From Symbiodinium natans (Eukaryota; Sar; Dinophyceae; Suessiales; Symbiodiniaceae): a stretch of 64,000 nt of DNA. The notes beneath the pieces were generated by a model. The model was not told where the DNA came from. It did no database searches and saw only the letters and a list, made by a program, of their open reading frames with translations. The position numbers and the translations under genes were made by a program. Shown here in pieces: positions 32,905 through 43,613 of this stretch (position 1 is the stretch's first letter; the number at the start of each line of letters is the position of its first letter). The stretch spans positions 84,501 to 148,500 of the forward strand of contig CAJNDS010000057.1 of NCBI GenBank assembly GCA_905221605.1, written 5' to 3'.

Positions 32905-33140
32905 CTTCAGGGGGGCTTTAAGGGCTTGAAGGGCTTTGAGGGCTTGAAGGGGGCTTGAAGGGCTTGAAGGGGGGCTTGAAGGGCTTGAAAGGCTTGAAAG
33001 GCTTGAAGGGGGGTTCACCGCTTGAAGGGAGGCTTCAGGGGCTTCGAAGGCTGAAAGGAAGGGGGTCCAAGCCCTTGAAGGGGGCAGGGAGCTTCGAAGG
33101 GGGCTTCGAAGCCTTCAGCGCTGAAGCTCCGGTCCCGGAT
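32905..33140 (+). repeat. GGCTTGAAGGG short repeats
   Basis: About fifteen copies of (G)GGCTTGAAGG with variants (GGCTTCGAAGG). Long Lys/Gly/Leu frames across them are repeat products. A related block, CTTCAAGCCC, is at 33590-33650. Confidence 0.85.
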
Positions 33141-33149
33141 CCTTCCTGA

Positions 33150-33408
33150 CCATGCCCAGCCCAGCAAGCGGAACACGTTGAGGCACGGCAGGCAGCAACG
33201 GCCCTCAGGACCACGAACAGCGACCTCGCTGGGGATTTGCACCCGGCTGTACCTGGCTAAGGCCGCTTCAGCTCGTGCCTCAAAGCTTCGTCTAGCCCCC
33301 CCTCAAAGGGTTCGGGTCTGTGCTCTTGCTGCCGCAAAGCCAGCACTTGCAGGCTTCGGCGTGAGTGTCGCTAATGGCCAGCTGCGCCTCGTACTCGCAG
33401 AATGCTGA
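33150..33408 (-). CDS. Exon with a Cys-rich, possibly zinc-binding segment
   Basis: Acceptor TCCACCAG| at 33409, then an open frame of at least 80 codons: FCEYEAQLAISDTHAEACKC, WLCGSKSTDPNPLRGARRS, VAVRGPEGRCCLPCLNVF. The pattern CKCWLCG-x-x-S-x-DP-x-P, about 50 residues, then CCLPC-x-NVFR resembles a paired Cys motif I associate with dinoflagellate proteins; this is from memory and unchecked. The 3' end is uncertain: candidate donors are GCATG|GTCAGG and a GC site just before it. The plus strand carries a 76-codon shadow frame. It is one of the longest exons here. Confidence 0.5.
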
Positions 33409-33827
33409 CTGGTGGAGCGGTCGACTTGTCCTCTGAGTCACGCCTCAAAAACCCGCAAACCCTGAACCCTTCATGATCTAAATGACAGCCTCTCATTTGC
33501 TTTTTGCTTGTTGTTCCCAAAAAGCGGGGGTTGGGGGGCGTGTATCAGCCTGGGTTTAACCTGGCTTCAACCCAGCCTCCTTTAAAAGCCCTACAAGACC
33601 TTCAAGTCCTTCACGCCCCCCTTCAAGGCCTTCAAGCCCTTCAACCCCCACTTCGATCGGCCTGATGCGGGCCTGGTAGCTAACCCTAGTCTCCTACACC
33701 CGAAATCCTAAACTACCTTACACGAGGGTTTGGGGCGAGGGCTGGGCTTAGGAAATCCTAAACTAAACACGAGGGTTTAGGGGTGAGGTTCGGCGTTTAG
33801 GGTTTGAGGGCTTATAAGGTTTAGGGT

Positions 33828-33914
33828 TTAGGTTGCTCGCCGCGGTTCAACTGAGCTTGGCGCGGACAACAGAAGCTTTTGCAGGTGTCTCAGGACGGTG
33901 GAGATGGAGGCGTC
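33828..33914 (-). CDS. Candidate exon, product unknown
   Basis: Acceptor AAATCAG|G, then DASISTVLRHLQKLLLSAP and SSVEPRRAT before a TAA in the repeat. An internal TCA|GTTGAACC donor is possible. Confidence 0.5.
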   Translation of the reverse strand, partial: DASISTVLRHLQKLLLSAPSSVEPRRAT

Positions 33915-33959
33915 CTGATTTGGGGTTTAGGCCTTCACAGGCTAAGCTCCCTAAACCCT

Positions 33960-35010
33960 AACCCTGAACCCCTGTTTCAACCCTAAACCCTAAACCCTAA
34001 ACCCCAAACCCTAAACCCTAAACCCCAAACCCCAAACCCCAAACCCTAAACCCTAAACCCACTTCCTAAGTTCCCTGAGCCCTCTGACGAGGCAATCGCG
34101 TAAAGGCTTGCGGCTGCTCTAGGCCGGAAGGGTCGAACATAAGGCTGGAACCCAAAAAATCCAAAGGCGTGGCTCGCGTCATGAGGCTTAGGGTTTAGGG
34201 TTTAGGGTTTAGGGTTTAGGGTTTAGGGTTTAGGGTTTAGGGTTTAGGGTTTAGGGTTTAGGGTTTAGGGTTTAGGGTTTAGGGTTTGGGGTTTAAAGGT
34301 TTGGGGTTTAGGGTTTAGGGTGTAGGGTTTAGGGTTTAGAAATTCGGGATCAAAAAAGCCCTCAAACCATACGAAAGTCTACCTGCACTCTCGCGGCCCT
34401 TGCAACCTACCCACCTGGAACAAACACCAACCAAAACAACTCCCGAACTCTCAAAAGCAAGGATGCTGGGTTTAGGGTTTAGGGTAAATCCTGAACCCGT
34501 CGGGCGAAACCCTGAACCCCACCCACCAGGGTCCGACAGCTCCGCGCAGGCAGAGGCCACTTCGCGGCAGATCTCAGTTGATGGAAAAGGGGGGTTCAGG
34601 GTTTAGGGTTCAGGGTTTAGGGTTTAGGGTTTGGGGTTTGGGGTTTAGGGTTTAGGGTTTAGGGCTTGGGGTTTAGGGTTTAGGGTTTAGGGTTTAGGGT
34701 TAAGGGTTTAAGGGCTTAAGGGCTTAGGGGGTGCGGGCTTTGTCAGGCAGCTTAGGGCCTTGATAAGTTAAAAGATGCAGCTGCAGGGCTCAGGCAGGTT
34801 TAGGGTTTCGGTCCCTGGGGGGTTTAGGTCCCTAGAGCCCCGAAACTCCAGACCCTAAACCCTAGAAGTCCCTAAACTGCTAAACCCTAAACCCTAAACC
34901 CTAAACCCTAAAGTCCCTAAACTCCAAACCCTAAACCCTAAACTTTCAGCCAGAATCCATAAACCCTCCTGTCACACTGGGGAGGGTTTAGGCGGATTAG
35001 GGAACCCGAC
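33960..35010. other. Repeat stretch with three weak exon candidates
   Basis: Islands at 34080-34185 (minus, two frames open; one starts MTRATPLDFLGSSLMFDP), 34345-34480 (minus, GTTTGTTCCAG|G then WVGCKGRESA, donor GTAGAC) and 34500-34585 (minus, REVASACAELSDPGG). They lie between TTTAGGG arrays. I could not link them in phase. Confidence 0.35.
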
Positions 35011-35015
35011 ACCAC

Positions 35016-35082
35016 GGTGCAGGCACGCGGCGTGCGTCTGCGTCTCGTTGAGGAGGACATGCTTGGTGACTATCGCACGCTC
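35016..35082 (-). CDS. Candidate exon, product unknown
   Basis: Acceptor GTTCCAG|G, 22 codons ERAIVTKHVLLNETQTHA and ACLH, donor CACC|GTGGTG. The plus strand is open too (VRLRLVEEDMLGDYRTLL), but lacks comparably good splice sites. Confidence 0.45.
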
Positions 35083-35099
35083 CTGGAACCCGAAGCCCT

Positions 35100-36500
35100 A
35101 AGTCTTAAATCCTAAGTCCTAAGTTCCTAAACCCTAAACTCCCCACGCCGTCAACCCTAAGCCCTAAATCCTCTGGCCCAAGCCCCTAAAGCCTAAAAGG
35201 TTTTGGGTTTAGGGTTTAGGGTTTAGGGTTTAGGGGTTTTCGGGTTTGGGGACCCTAAACCCTAAAAGGGCTTTGGGGTTTAGGGTGGGCCACTTCAGGT
35301 TTTGGAGAGAGCCCCTGGAAATTGGCCGCACGTCGGCCCGAAACCCCAAAACCCTAAGCCCTAAACCCGAACCCTTAAACCTCAATTCGAAAAACCTCAA
35401 GCCAGAGCCCTGCATACAAAAAGATCTAAGCCCCCAAATTCGAAAGCCCAAGCCTTAAAGCCCTAAACCGCAAACCCTCAACCCTAAACCCTAAACCCTA
35501 GACCCTAAATCCTAAACCCTAAACCCTATGTCCTAAACCCTCTCTTGCTCCTTTCTTCTGCGAACTGCTCTCTGCGCTGGGCATGGGCTCCCACGCCACA
35601 GGGCCAGTTCAGAAAAATCACGAATCCTCTTACTTGGGGCTTGGGGAAAAGGTTTAGGGTTTAGGGTTCAGGGTTTAGGGTTCAGGGTTCAGGGTTCAGG
35701 GTTTAGGGTTTAGGGTTGTTTAGGGTTGTTTAGGGTTGTTTAGGATTGTTTAGGGTTGTTTAGGGTTGTTTAGGGTTGTTTAGGGTTGTTTAGGGTTTAG
35801 GGTGTAGGGTTTAGGGTTCAGGGTTTAGGGTTTAGCGTTTAGGGTTTAGGGTCTAGGGTTTAGGGTTTAGGGTTTAGGGTTTAGGGTCTAGGGTCTAGGG
35901 TTTAGGGTTTAGGGTTTAGGGTCGAACAGAACCGGGATTTAGGAGAACTGGCCACATGGCGGTCCAAGGCGTGCCCGCGAAGACTTAGGCCGAGAATCTA
36001 TGCCTTTGGGTTGAGGGTTTAGGGTTTAGGGTTTCGGGTTTCGGATTTAGGGTTTGGGGTTTGGGGTTTAGGGGTGTAGGGGTTTAGGGCTTCAGCCAAG
36101 TCCAGCAGTAGGGAACATTCATGAAGTCGATTGGCTATTGTCAAGGTGTATTTTGCAACTTAGCCAAACCTGCGCATTTTCATTCAACCCGACCTAGTCA
36201 TCAACAAGCAGTCCCAAACCCCAGACCCTAAAACCCTAAAACCCTACAACCCTAAACCCCTAAAACCCTAAACTCCTAAACCCTAAAAACCCCAGACCCC
36301 AAAACCCTAAAGCCCCCCTCCACTGTCCTGTTCCCTTATGTAGCCCTACGGTAGTAGGAATGTGTCTTCTATGCTGGCGAGGCATGCCGAAAGCGTTGCA
36401 ATGCCGTGTTTAGGATTTTAGGGTACTGGGGGTTTAGGGTTTAGGATTTAGGGTTTAGGGTTAAGGATTTAGGGTTTAGGGTTAGGGGTTTAGGGGTTTA
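35100..36500. other. Repeat stretch with several unlinked minus-strand candidates
   Basis: Long TTTAGGG array with GTTTAGGGTT interruptions (35650-35920). Islands with open minus frames: 35545-35640 (AAGAG|GA, CGVGAHAQRREQFAEER), 35935-36000 (FAGTPWTAMWPVLLNPG), 36105-36160 (GCGCAG|G, VWLSCKIHLDNSQSTS then TGA) and 36320-36415 (MPRQHRRHIPTTVGLHKG). Phases were not connected. Confidence 0.35.
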
Positions 36501-36512
36501 GGGGTTTAGGGT

Positions 36513-37114
36513 TTAGGGTTTAGTTTGTATCCTATGCATCTGGGCGTGCTTCTCGCTTAGATGGTCCGCAGTGACGATATTCATGAAACCCTTAGACCCT
36601 AAACCCCGAAACCCCAAAGAACCCTAAACCCCTAAACTCTCAAACCCTAGACCTAAACCCCTAAAACCCCTAAAACCACCAAAACCACCAAAACACCTAA
36701 AACACCTAAAACCCCTAAAACCTCTAAACCCTAGACCCTAAACCCTAAACGCCTAAACCCTAAACCCTAAACCCGAAACCTTACGAGCTCGCGTGACGCT
36801 GGACCGCCCAGAACTCGACTGGCGGCGCCCGGGCCTTCGGCCGCCGGCGCGACGGTGAAACCGGCAGCCCGAACACTTTAAACAAGGACTTGAGGGTGGG
36901 GGGGGGGGGTTAGGGTTTAGGGTTTAGGGTTTAGGGTTTAGGGTTTAGGGTTTAGGGTTTAGGGTTTAGGGTTTAGGGTTTAGGGTTTAGGGTTTAGTGG
37001 TTTAGGGACCCCAAAGGCTAAACCCTAAACCCAAGCTGTCATCACAAGGCCTGCCGTAGGCATGCAAATCTGGAACTGAATTCGCGTCACTGCTTTGGAC
37101 TTCAGCTGCAGACT
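36513..37114 (-). CDS. Multi-exon gene segment, product unknown
   Basis: Exon 37114-37031 (SKAVTRIQFQICMPTAGL, ending TGG|GTTTAGGG) joins in phase 0 to exon 36888-36785 (SLFKVFGLPVSPSRRRPK, APPVEFWAVQRHAS, donor GTAAGG). A third island, 36590-36513, reads MNIVTADHLSEKHAQMHR and QTKP to a TAA in the repeat, but its phase needs a different donor in exon 2. The first junction lies in an intron that is mostly TTTAGGG. No family recognised. Confidence 0.5.
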
Positions 37115-37229
37115 CTACGCCCTATTGGTTTAGGGTTTAAGGATTTGGGGTTTAGGGTTTAGGGTTTAGGGTTTAGGGTTTAGGGTTTAGGGTTTAGGGT
37201 TCACGGTTTAGGTGTTAGGGTGCAAGGGC

Positions 37230-37479
37230 TTAGGGGCTTTCAGGGTGTAGGTATTCAGCCGCAACGAGCATGCTAACAATGATTGCAATGGTACTAAACA
37301 CAATCAGTCTGCTCTGAACCCCAAACTCTAAACCCAAAACCCAAAACCCTAAACCCTAAACTCTTACAAACCCCCCCTAGCTCTTACCCAGACCCGAAAA
37401 TCTGAATGATGACAAACACGATGATCAATGATCACAGCGATCAGCAAGTATGAAGGTGCAGGAGTATCTGGATGGTCAG
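37230..37479 (-). CDS. Two-exon C-terminal part of a membrane protein
   Basis: Exon 37479-37388 (DHPDTPAPSYLLIAVIID, donor TGG|GTAAGA) joins in phase 0 to exon 37313-37230 (SRLIVFSTIAIIVSMLVAA, EYLHPESP, TAA). Each exon has a hydrophobic stretch (YLLIAVII; LIVFSTIAIIVSMLVAA), the second long enough to span a membrane near the C terminus. GTAAGA is a canonical donor. The start is not clear; an ATG at 37524 opens a different frame. Function unknown. Confidence 0.55.
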
Positions 37480-37708
37480 CTCTCCAAAGTATGGTCCCCT
37501 TTTTCTTGGTAGCCCCGTAACCATGTTATATAATAATAAGAACACCCTTTTTGGGGTTTAGGGTTTCGGGTTTAGGGCTTAGGGCTTAGGGTTTAGGGTT
37601 TAGGGTTTCGGGCTTAGGGTTTAAGGTTTAGGGTTTAGGGTTTAGGGCTTAGGGTTTAGGGTTTAGGGTTTAGGAAGACTGCACACTACACCCTAATCCC
37701 TGAAGCCT

Positions 37709-40700
37709 CTAGGACTTCACGGTCATCTCCGCCATCTGCTGCCGCGACAAGGGGGCGTCGAAGCGCTCGCGCCTGACGCCCGTCTGCGGCAGCGTGGTCC
37801 TGGTTTAGGGTTGGGGGTAAACTCTAAACCCTAAACCCTTAAGAGTACAAGAGTCAGCAGAGGCTAAACCCAGTTAAACTCTCCAAAAAAGCCTCGACAC
37901 TTGAGGTTAAGTTCCCTAACCCTAAACCCCTAAACCCCTAACCCCTAAACACTAAACCCTACCTCTGTCGCATGGTCCTGGTGGTGGGCTGCATGCACAA
38001 CACACCATCGTTGTACACGACGAAGGACGTCCCGGTCGGCATCACCAGGGTATACCTGGCGGGCAACCCCTAAGCCCCAAACCCCAAACCCTAAACCCTA
38101 AACCCTAAACCCTAAACCCTAAACCCTAAACCCTAACCCTAAACCCTAAACCCTGAACCCTTCCTTGGGCCTTGTTGCGAGTAAGAGTAGTTCGGCTGCG
38201 AGGGTTTAGGGTCAGGGTTGCAGGGTTGCATGGTTGTAGAGGTTCTAGGGTTTTGGAAGTGGGGATTGGGGCTTGTATAAAGGCTTTAGGGATTTGGGGG
38301 TCAGGGTTTAGGCCTTCGGGAGTTGGACCGACGGGTAATTAACACAGCTAAAACCTAAACCCTAAACCCTAACCCAAAACCCTCAACCCCAAGCCCCAAA
38401 CCCTAAACCCCAAACCCTAAACTCTGGACCCTAAGTCCTAAACTAAACGAAAAAGCGCCCGAAACCCCAAACCCAAGCCAGCCCGGAAGGCTTTTTGCAA
38501 CCTCTTGTTCGGAGACCCCTGAGCCTTGAAGACTGTTAGTTGGTTTTGGGTTTAGGGTTTGGGGTTTAGGGTTTAGGGTTTGGGGTTTAGGGTTTGGGGT
38601 TTAGGGTTTGGGGTTTAGGGTTTGGGGTTTAGGGTTTGGGGTTTGGGGTTTAGGGCTTGGGGTTTAGGGTTGTAGGGTTTTTATAGTTTGTGGTTTGGGG
38701 TGCGGGTTTGGGGTTGAGGGTTAAGGGTGTGGGGTCTAAGTTTGAAGGCTTTGAGGTTGAAGGTTTGGGGTTTAGGGTTTGGGGCTTTGGGGTTTGAACC
38801 TCGGAAAAATCTTGGGGGGGGAACCCTTCAAGCTCTGAAAAGCTCGAAGCTCTGAATCTCCACGGGGCCTGCAACCTCGAAGCCCCCCCCCCCCACCTAA
38901 AGACCCCTATTTGGGGTTTAGGGCTTAGGGTTTAGGGTTGAGGGTTGAGGGTCTTGGGTTGAGAGGTTTTCAGGTTTAGGGTTTGGGGTTTAGGGTTTCG
39001 GGGTTTGGGGCTTGAGGGGTTTGGAGGGCAGCGCCTTTGAACTCCCTCGAGGCCCCTAAACCCCAGACCCCAAACCACAAACCCTAAACCCTAAACCCTA
39101 AACCCTAAACCCTAAACCCTAAACCCTAAACCCTAATTAAACCCTAAACCCGAATTAAACCCTAGACCCTAAACCCTACACCGCCTCTGGAAGGGAGGTC
39201 CACCGGGCTGAAACCGCTTCTGATCCGCTGGGTCCAGGAGCATGCGCCAGTCCTGGTCTTCGGGCTTTCAGGTACTAGGGTTTAGGGTTTAGGGTTTAGG
39301 GTTTAGGGTTTAGGGTTTAAGGGTTTAAGGGTTCAGGGTTTAGGGTTTACGGCGAATACGGTTTTAGTGCCTTAGGTCTCTTAAGGCTTCCGGGATTCGG
39401 GTTTGGGGGGTTTTGGGGTTGCGGGCTTAGGTGGATGTCCAGGGATTGGAGCCTGATGTCCCTAAACCTAAACCGCAAACCCTAAGCCCTACGCCCCAAA
39501 CCCTGCACCCAGAAGTAATCCCCTGAACCCAAACCTGACCCTGCGAGACGACTCAGGGGTTTTAGGGTGTTCGGTCTGGGGCTTGTTGGCTTCAGGGGTT
39601 CTAGAGGTTGGGTTTTGGGTAGGGTTTAGGGTTTAGGGTTTGGGGTTTAGGTTTTGGGGTTTAGGGTTTAGGGTTTTGGGGCTTTGGGGCTTGGAGTTTG
39701 GGACATAGGGTTTAGGGTTTAGGGTTGTTGGTTCACACGGGGGTGCTTAACTTTGGAGGCTTCGCACATCTCGGAACCCAGAGAAACGTGAAGACACAAA
39801 GAGGCCTCGCATCCCTCCCCCCAAAAAAGGCGCGGTCGGCAGGCTCACCTACAAGGTTTGTAGCATAGTCGCATTCAGGCCGCCAGCAGGGCTCTTGGCA
39901 ATGTGGTGCACCGTCATGAGGTCAAAAAAACTAGCCTGTTGCTATTCGTTGGGGACGGTTTCTTTTCAAAGAAAGATGGTAATTGCATCCAAAGAGCTCA
40001 TCCCAAGCTCTAGCTCTTCCCCAACCCACACTAAGCCCTCAACCCAAAGCCCTAAGCCCTAAGCCCTAAGCCCTGAAGCAGACTGGTCCTCGACCATCTG
40101 GGACACCTTGCCGTACAAGACCTCCAGCTTCTCTTCCTCGGAGGTTGGGGGGGGGGGGGGGGGGAGGGGCAATCTCTTGGCCTACACCCTTGGAAGCCCT
40201 CCGAAGCCCTAAACCCCAAACCCTAACCCTAAAGTTTTCGGGTTTGGGGTTCAGGGGCTAGGGGTTCGGGCTCCGTGGGGCTTGGCTTTTTAAGTGCCTC
40301 ACCAAAGCCACCGACGCCACGGGAAACTCAACGTCCTACACCTGCGGGAATGGAATTCTTAGCGCCTAAGGGAGTAGTGAGGTAGTATACGAGAACCTTG
40401 GGTTCCCCCTTGAACCCCCCCCCCTCCCTAAGGAGCCTATCATGTAAGCGTGCAAAAAAAGGTGTAGAGTGTTGGAGTTTACCCTAAACCCTAAACTCTA
40501 AACCCTAAACCCTTTAGCGTTTAGGGTACCCCAGACGTGAGAGTCTAGGCCCCAGAAGATCCGAAAAACCTGCAACCCTGACCCCGTTGAGCATAAGCCC
40601 CTTCGAGCCTGCAACCCTAACCCGCAGACCCTAATAAACCCGCATAAACCCTAATGCGAACCCTAAACCCTCAACCCTAAACCCTAATTAATTAAACCCT

Positions 40701-41855
40701 AACCCCCTGAACCTTTGAAATCCTTACATCACCACAATGCGCCCAGCGGCAGGATCCTCCACGCGGCGGCTTTCCACGGAGCCTTTGAAGGTTGGGCTCA
40801 GGATTGAGGCTTTAGGGTTCTTTAGGGTTTTAGGGTTTAGGGTTTAGGGTTTAGGGTTTAGGGTTTAGGGTTTAGGGTTTTAGGTTTAGGGTTTAGGGTT
40901 TAGGGTTTAGGGTTTAGGGTTTAGGGTTTAGGGTTTAGGGTTTAGGGTTAGGGTAGGGTTAGGGTTTAGGGTCTTTACCTTCAGACCTCAGAATCCTACA
41001 AGGGTTTGAATTAAGAACCTACAAAGAACTTGCTCAGAATCCTGTAAGGGCCTGTGGGTTTGAACTTGCCAAAAAAACTAGGTTTGGGGTTTCTCAATGT
41101 AAGCTTGAGGGATCGAAAGCCGAGCCCTAAACCCCAAACCCTACACTTGAAGCCCTAAGCCCTAAACCTAAACCCTAAACCCTAAACCGCCCAAACCCTA
41201 AAACGCCCAAACCCTAAACCGCCCTAAACCCAAACCTAAACCCTAAACCACCCAAACCCTAAACCCTAAACCCTAAACCCTAAACCCTAAACCCTAAACC
41301 CTAACCCAAACCTAAACCTTCGGCTCCCCGGTTGGCGGAGCGTTTGGTGAAAGCCTGAGCCCTTCAAGAGCTTCGGAGTTGGGGTTTCTCAAGGTTAGCG
41401 TTCTTGGGGGTTAGGTTTAGGGTTTCGGGTTTAGGGTTAGGGGTAGGGTTTAGGGTTTAGGTTTAGGGTTTAGGGTTTAGGGTTTAGGGTTTAGGGTTTA
41501 GGGTTTAGGGTTTAGCGTTCAGGGGTTTGTAGGGTTTGTAGGGAATTGTGGGCTTATGGGCGTTTACAGGATTGAAAAGGCTTGATAGGGTTTTAGAGGC
41601 TTTATAGGGTCTAGGCCTTAAGAGCTTTAGGGCTTGTAAGGGTGAGGGCTGGCTGGGGGGCGTAGGTGCATTAGGGTAGGAGGGTTTGGGGCGTAAGGGC
41701 TGAAAGCGACTGCAGGTCTCAAACATCCTAAGCCCCAAACCCCAAACGCTAAATCATGAATCCCGGAACCTCAAGAAGGAACCCTAAACCGCCAACTCAA
41801 GCGGTTTAGGGTTTAGGGTTGAGGGTTTGGGGTTTTAGGTTTAGAGTTTAGGGTG

Positions 41856-41946
<91 letters not shown>

Positions 41947-42703
41947 CTCTCCATCTCTAAAACTTTAGGGTCTGCATGTTCCAAGTTTTAGGTTTTGTGG
42001 TCTTCATTTTTTACGGGGAAAGCATGTCGATTTCTACAAGTCTGCACGTGGCTACAACTTCGCACAGCACCCAAACCCACCCCTCAATCGTGCCAAAAGA
42101 AGCCCCTTAGCACCCTAAACCCCAGAACCCCCCAAACCCCAACACCCCAAGCCCCTAAACCCCTAAACCCTCAAACCCCCGATCCCCAAAACACCGAGGC
42201 CCCTAAACCCCCAAAAGCCCAAAACCCTAAACTCCCAAACCCCTAACCCCTAAACCCTAACCCCCAACCCCGAACCCCCCAAAACCCCTCAACCCGAGGG
42301 GCTATCGATGAAGTCCAGAACATCCTGCGAAGTCGTCTTGCGGAGCAGAGCCATGGGCATCATGTTCCTGGGCTTTAGAGTTTAAGGGTTTAGGGTTTCG
42401 GGTAGGGGTTGGGGGTTTAGGGTTTAGGGTTTAGGGTTTAGGGTTTAGGGTTTAGGGTTTAGGGTTTAGGGTTTAGGGTTTAGGGTTTAGGGTTTAGGGT
42501 TTAGGGTTTAGGGTTTAGGGTTTAGGGTTTAGGGTTTAGGGTTTAGGGTTTAGGGGGTTTAGGGTTTAGGGTTTAGGGTTTAGGGTTTAGGGTTTAGGGT
42601 TTAGGGTTTAGGGTTTAGGGTTTAGGGTTTAGGGTTTAGGGTTTAGGGTTTAGGGTTTAGGGTTTAGGGCTTGGACTCCTGGCTCTTCTCAGCTAGCTGC
42701 AAC
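37709..42703 (-). CDS. Long multi-exon gene, product unknown
   Basis: Minus-strand exons: 42703-42671 (LQLAEKSQES), 42367-42294 (MALLRKTTSQDVLDFIDS), 41354-41318 (AFTKRSANRGAE), 40782-40728 (SVESRRVEDPAAGRIVV), 40608-40577 (LEGAYAQRGQ), 40136-40072 (EEKLEVLYGKVSQMVEDQ), 39935-39853 (FFDLMTVHHIAKSPAGGL), 39252-39182 (DWRMLLDPADQKRFQPGG), 38868-38825 (PRGDSELRAFQSLK), 38518-38473 (VSEQEVAKSLPGWL), 38055-37963 (VMPTGTSFVVYNDGVLCM) and 37799-37709 (TTLPQTGVRRERFDAPLS, TAG). Phases agree for 42703/42367, for 41354/40782/40608 and for the whole run from 39252 to the stop. Gaps with missing exons remain near 42.0, 40.3, 40.0 and 39.5 kb, so this may be two genes. Nearly all acceptors are AG|G; introns are telomere-type repeat. 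No family recognised. Confidence 0.6.
41855..41943 (+). repeat. (CT)n microsatellite
   Basis: About 40 CT units with single interruptions, within the intron between the exons at 42294 and 41354. On the coding strand it reads (GA)n. Confidence 0.97.
42416..42667 (+). repeat. Long uninterrupted TTTAGGG array
   Basis: About 35 TTTAGGG units with one GG insertion near 42555, among the longest in the window. It lies between the exons at 42671 and 42367, so it would be intronic. Confidence 0.95.
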
Positions 42704-42961
42704 CTGCGGGGTGGGTGGGGGGGGGATTCGGGCTTATGGCGGAACAACAAAACTAAACAAATAAAACCTCTAAGCCCCTAAACCCCCAGACCATAAACCC
42801 CTCACCCCACCTGAAGCCAAAACCCTACACCCCCAAACCCTGAACCATACACCCCGAAACCATAAACCCCTCGACCCTGAACCATAAGCCCCTAAAGCCT
42901 AAACCGTAGACCCCTCGACCCTGAACCCGCAACCCTAAAAACCGGAAAGGCTTTGGGGGGA

Positions 42962-43267
42962 TTAGTTTTGAGGGGCGTTGAGGGCGTTGAGGTCGCTGAG
43001 GGTCTCGGGTCCCAGAACTGAGATGTCCGAATCCGTCCCTTCCTTGGGGGATGCCCTGAGCCCTCAGGGTGGAGAGTTTAGGGTGTTGGGGTTTTGCGGT
43101 TTTTGGGTCTAGGTTTAGGGCTCTCAGCCCTTTCGATGCTTTTCGACTCTCAGGAGGGTTGTCGGGTTTTAGGGTTGAAGGTTTAGGGCTAAGACCTCCA
43201 AAGTGCGGCGCAAGCCCTGAACCTTAACTCTCGCCACGCCACCTTGGGCTTCTTGGGCTTCGGGCAT
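42962..43267 (-). CDS. Small three-exon gene (52 codons), product unknown
   Basis: Exon 43267-43223 starts at ATG (MPEAQEAQGGVARVK) and ends AAG|GTTCAGGG; exon 43148-43129 (SRKASK) ends with a GC donor; exon 43055-42962 follows CTCAG|G and reads ASPKEGTDSDISVLGPE, TLSDLNALNAPQN, TAA. Phases are 0, 2 and stop, all consistent, giving 52 residues. The ATG could instead lie inside an exon starting at AAG|AAT, in which case this is the 3' end of a larger gene. It lies about 350 bp after the stop of the upstream model, across an AT-rich stretch (43480-43600). Acidic C-terminal part, no motif. Confidence 0.45.
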
Positions 43268-43479
43268 CGGTTGAAAATTCTTCAAAGTTTAGGGAAGGTT
43301 TGGAGGAGTTCCGAGGAAAGTTTCGAGAAAGGGTGGTCAAGAAGCTTACTTAAAACTTTGGCTCAAAAGACGTGACATAAGTTCAGCTTACACTGGCTGC
43401 AGGGCTTGGTGTTCAGGGTTTAGGGCTCTGCGCTGCTGAAGCCCTAAACATACACTGGCCCACCCCCCCCCCCAAAAAA

Positions 43480-43600
43480 AAAAAAAATGAAATATATAAA
43501 AATAAATCATAAATAATTCATAATAATAATATAATAACATAAAACTAAAAAATGTGAAGAATACTTATCATAATAATAGTAATAGTAGTCATAATACCAG
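43480..43600. other. AT-rich 3' flank of the 46623-43614 gene
   Basis: A-run followed by ATAATAATA-rich DNA, directly after the TAG at 43614-43616 on the coding strand. Fits a 3' untranslated or intergenic spacer; no polyadenylation signal is claimed. Confidence 0.45.
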
Positions 43601-43613
43601 CCACAAAAGTGGC

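Noticed and set aside
32755-33149. Frames of Lys/Gly/Leu and Ser/Pro/Leu composition
   Set aside because: They translate the GGCTTGAAGGG short repeats.
42416-42667. Chromosome end (true telomere)
   Set aside because: The array is flanked on both sides by unique sequence and gene models, as are all other arrays. Orientation alternates along the window.
43357-43367. Dinoflagellate spliced-leader relict (TTTGGCTCAA), and CATTTTGGCT at 61769-61778
   Set aside because: Only about 10 bases match, neither is followed by the full leader end, and the first is on the strand opposite to the genes.
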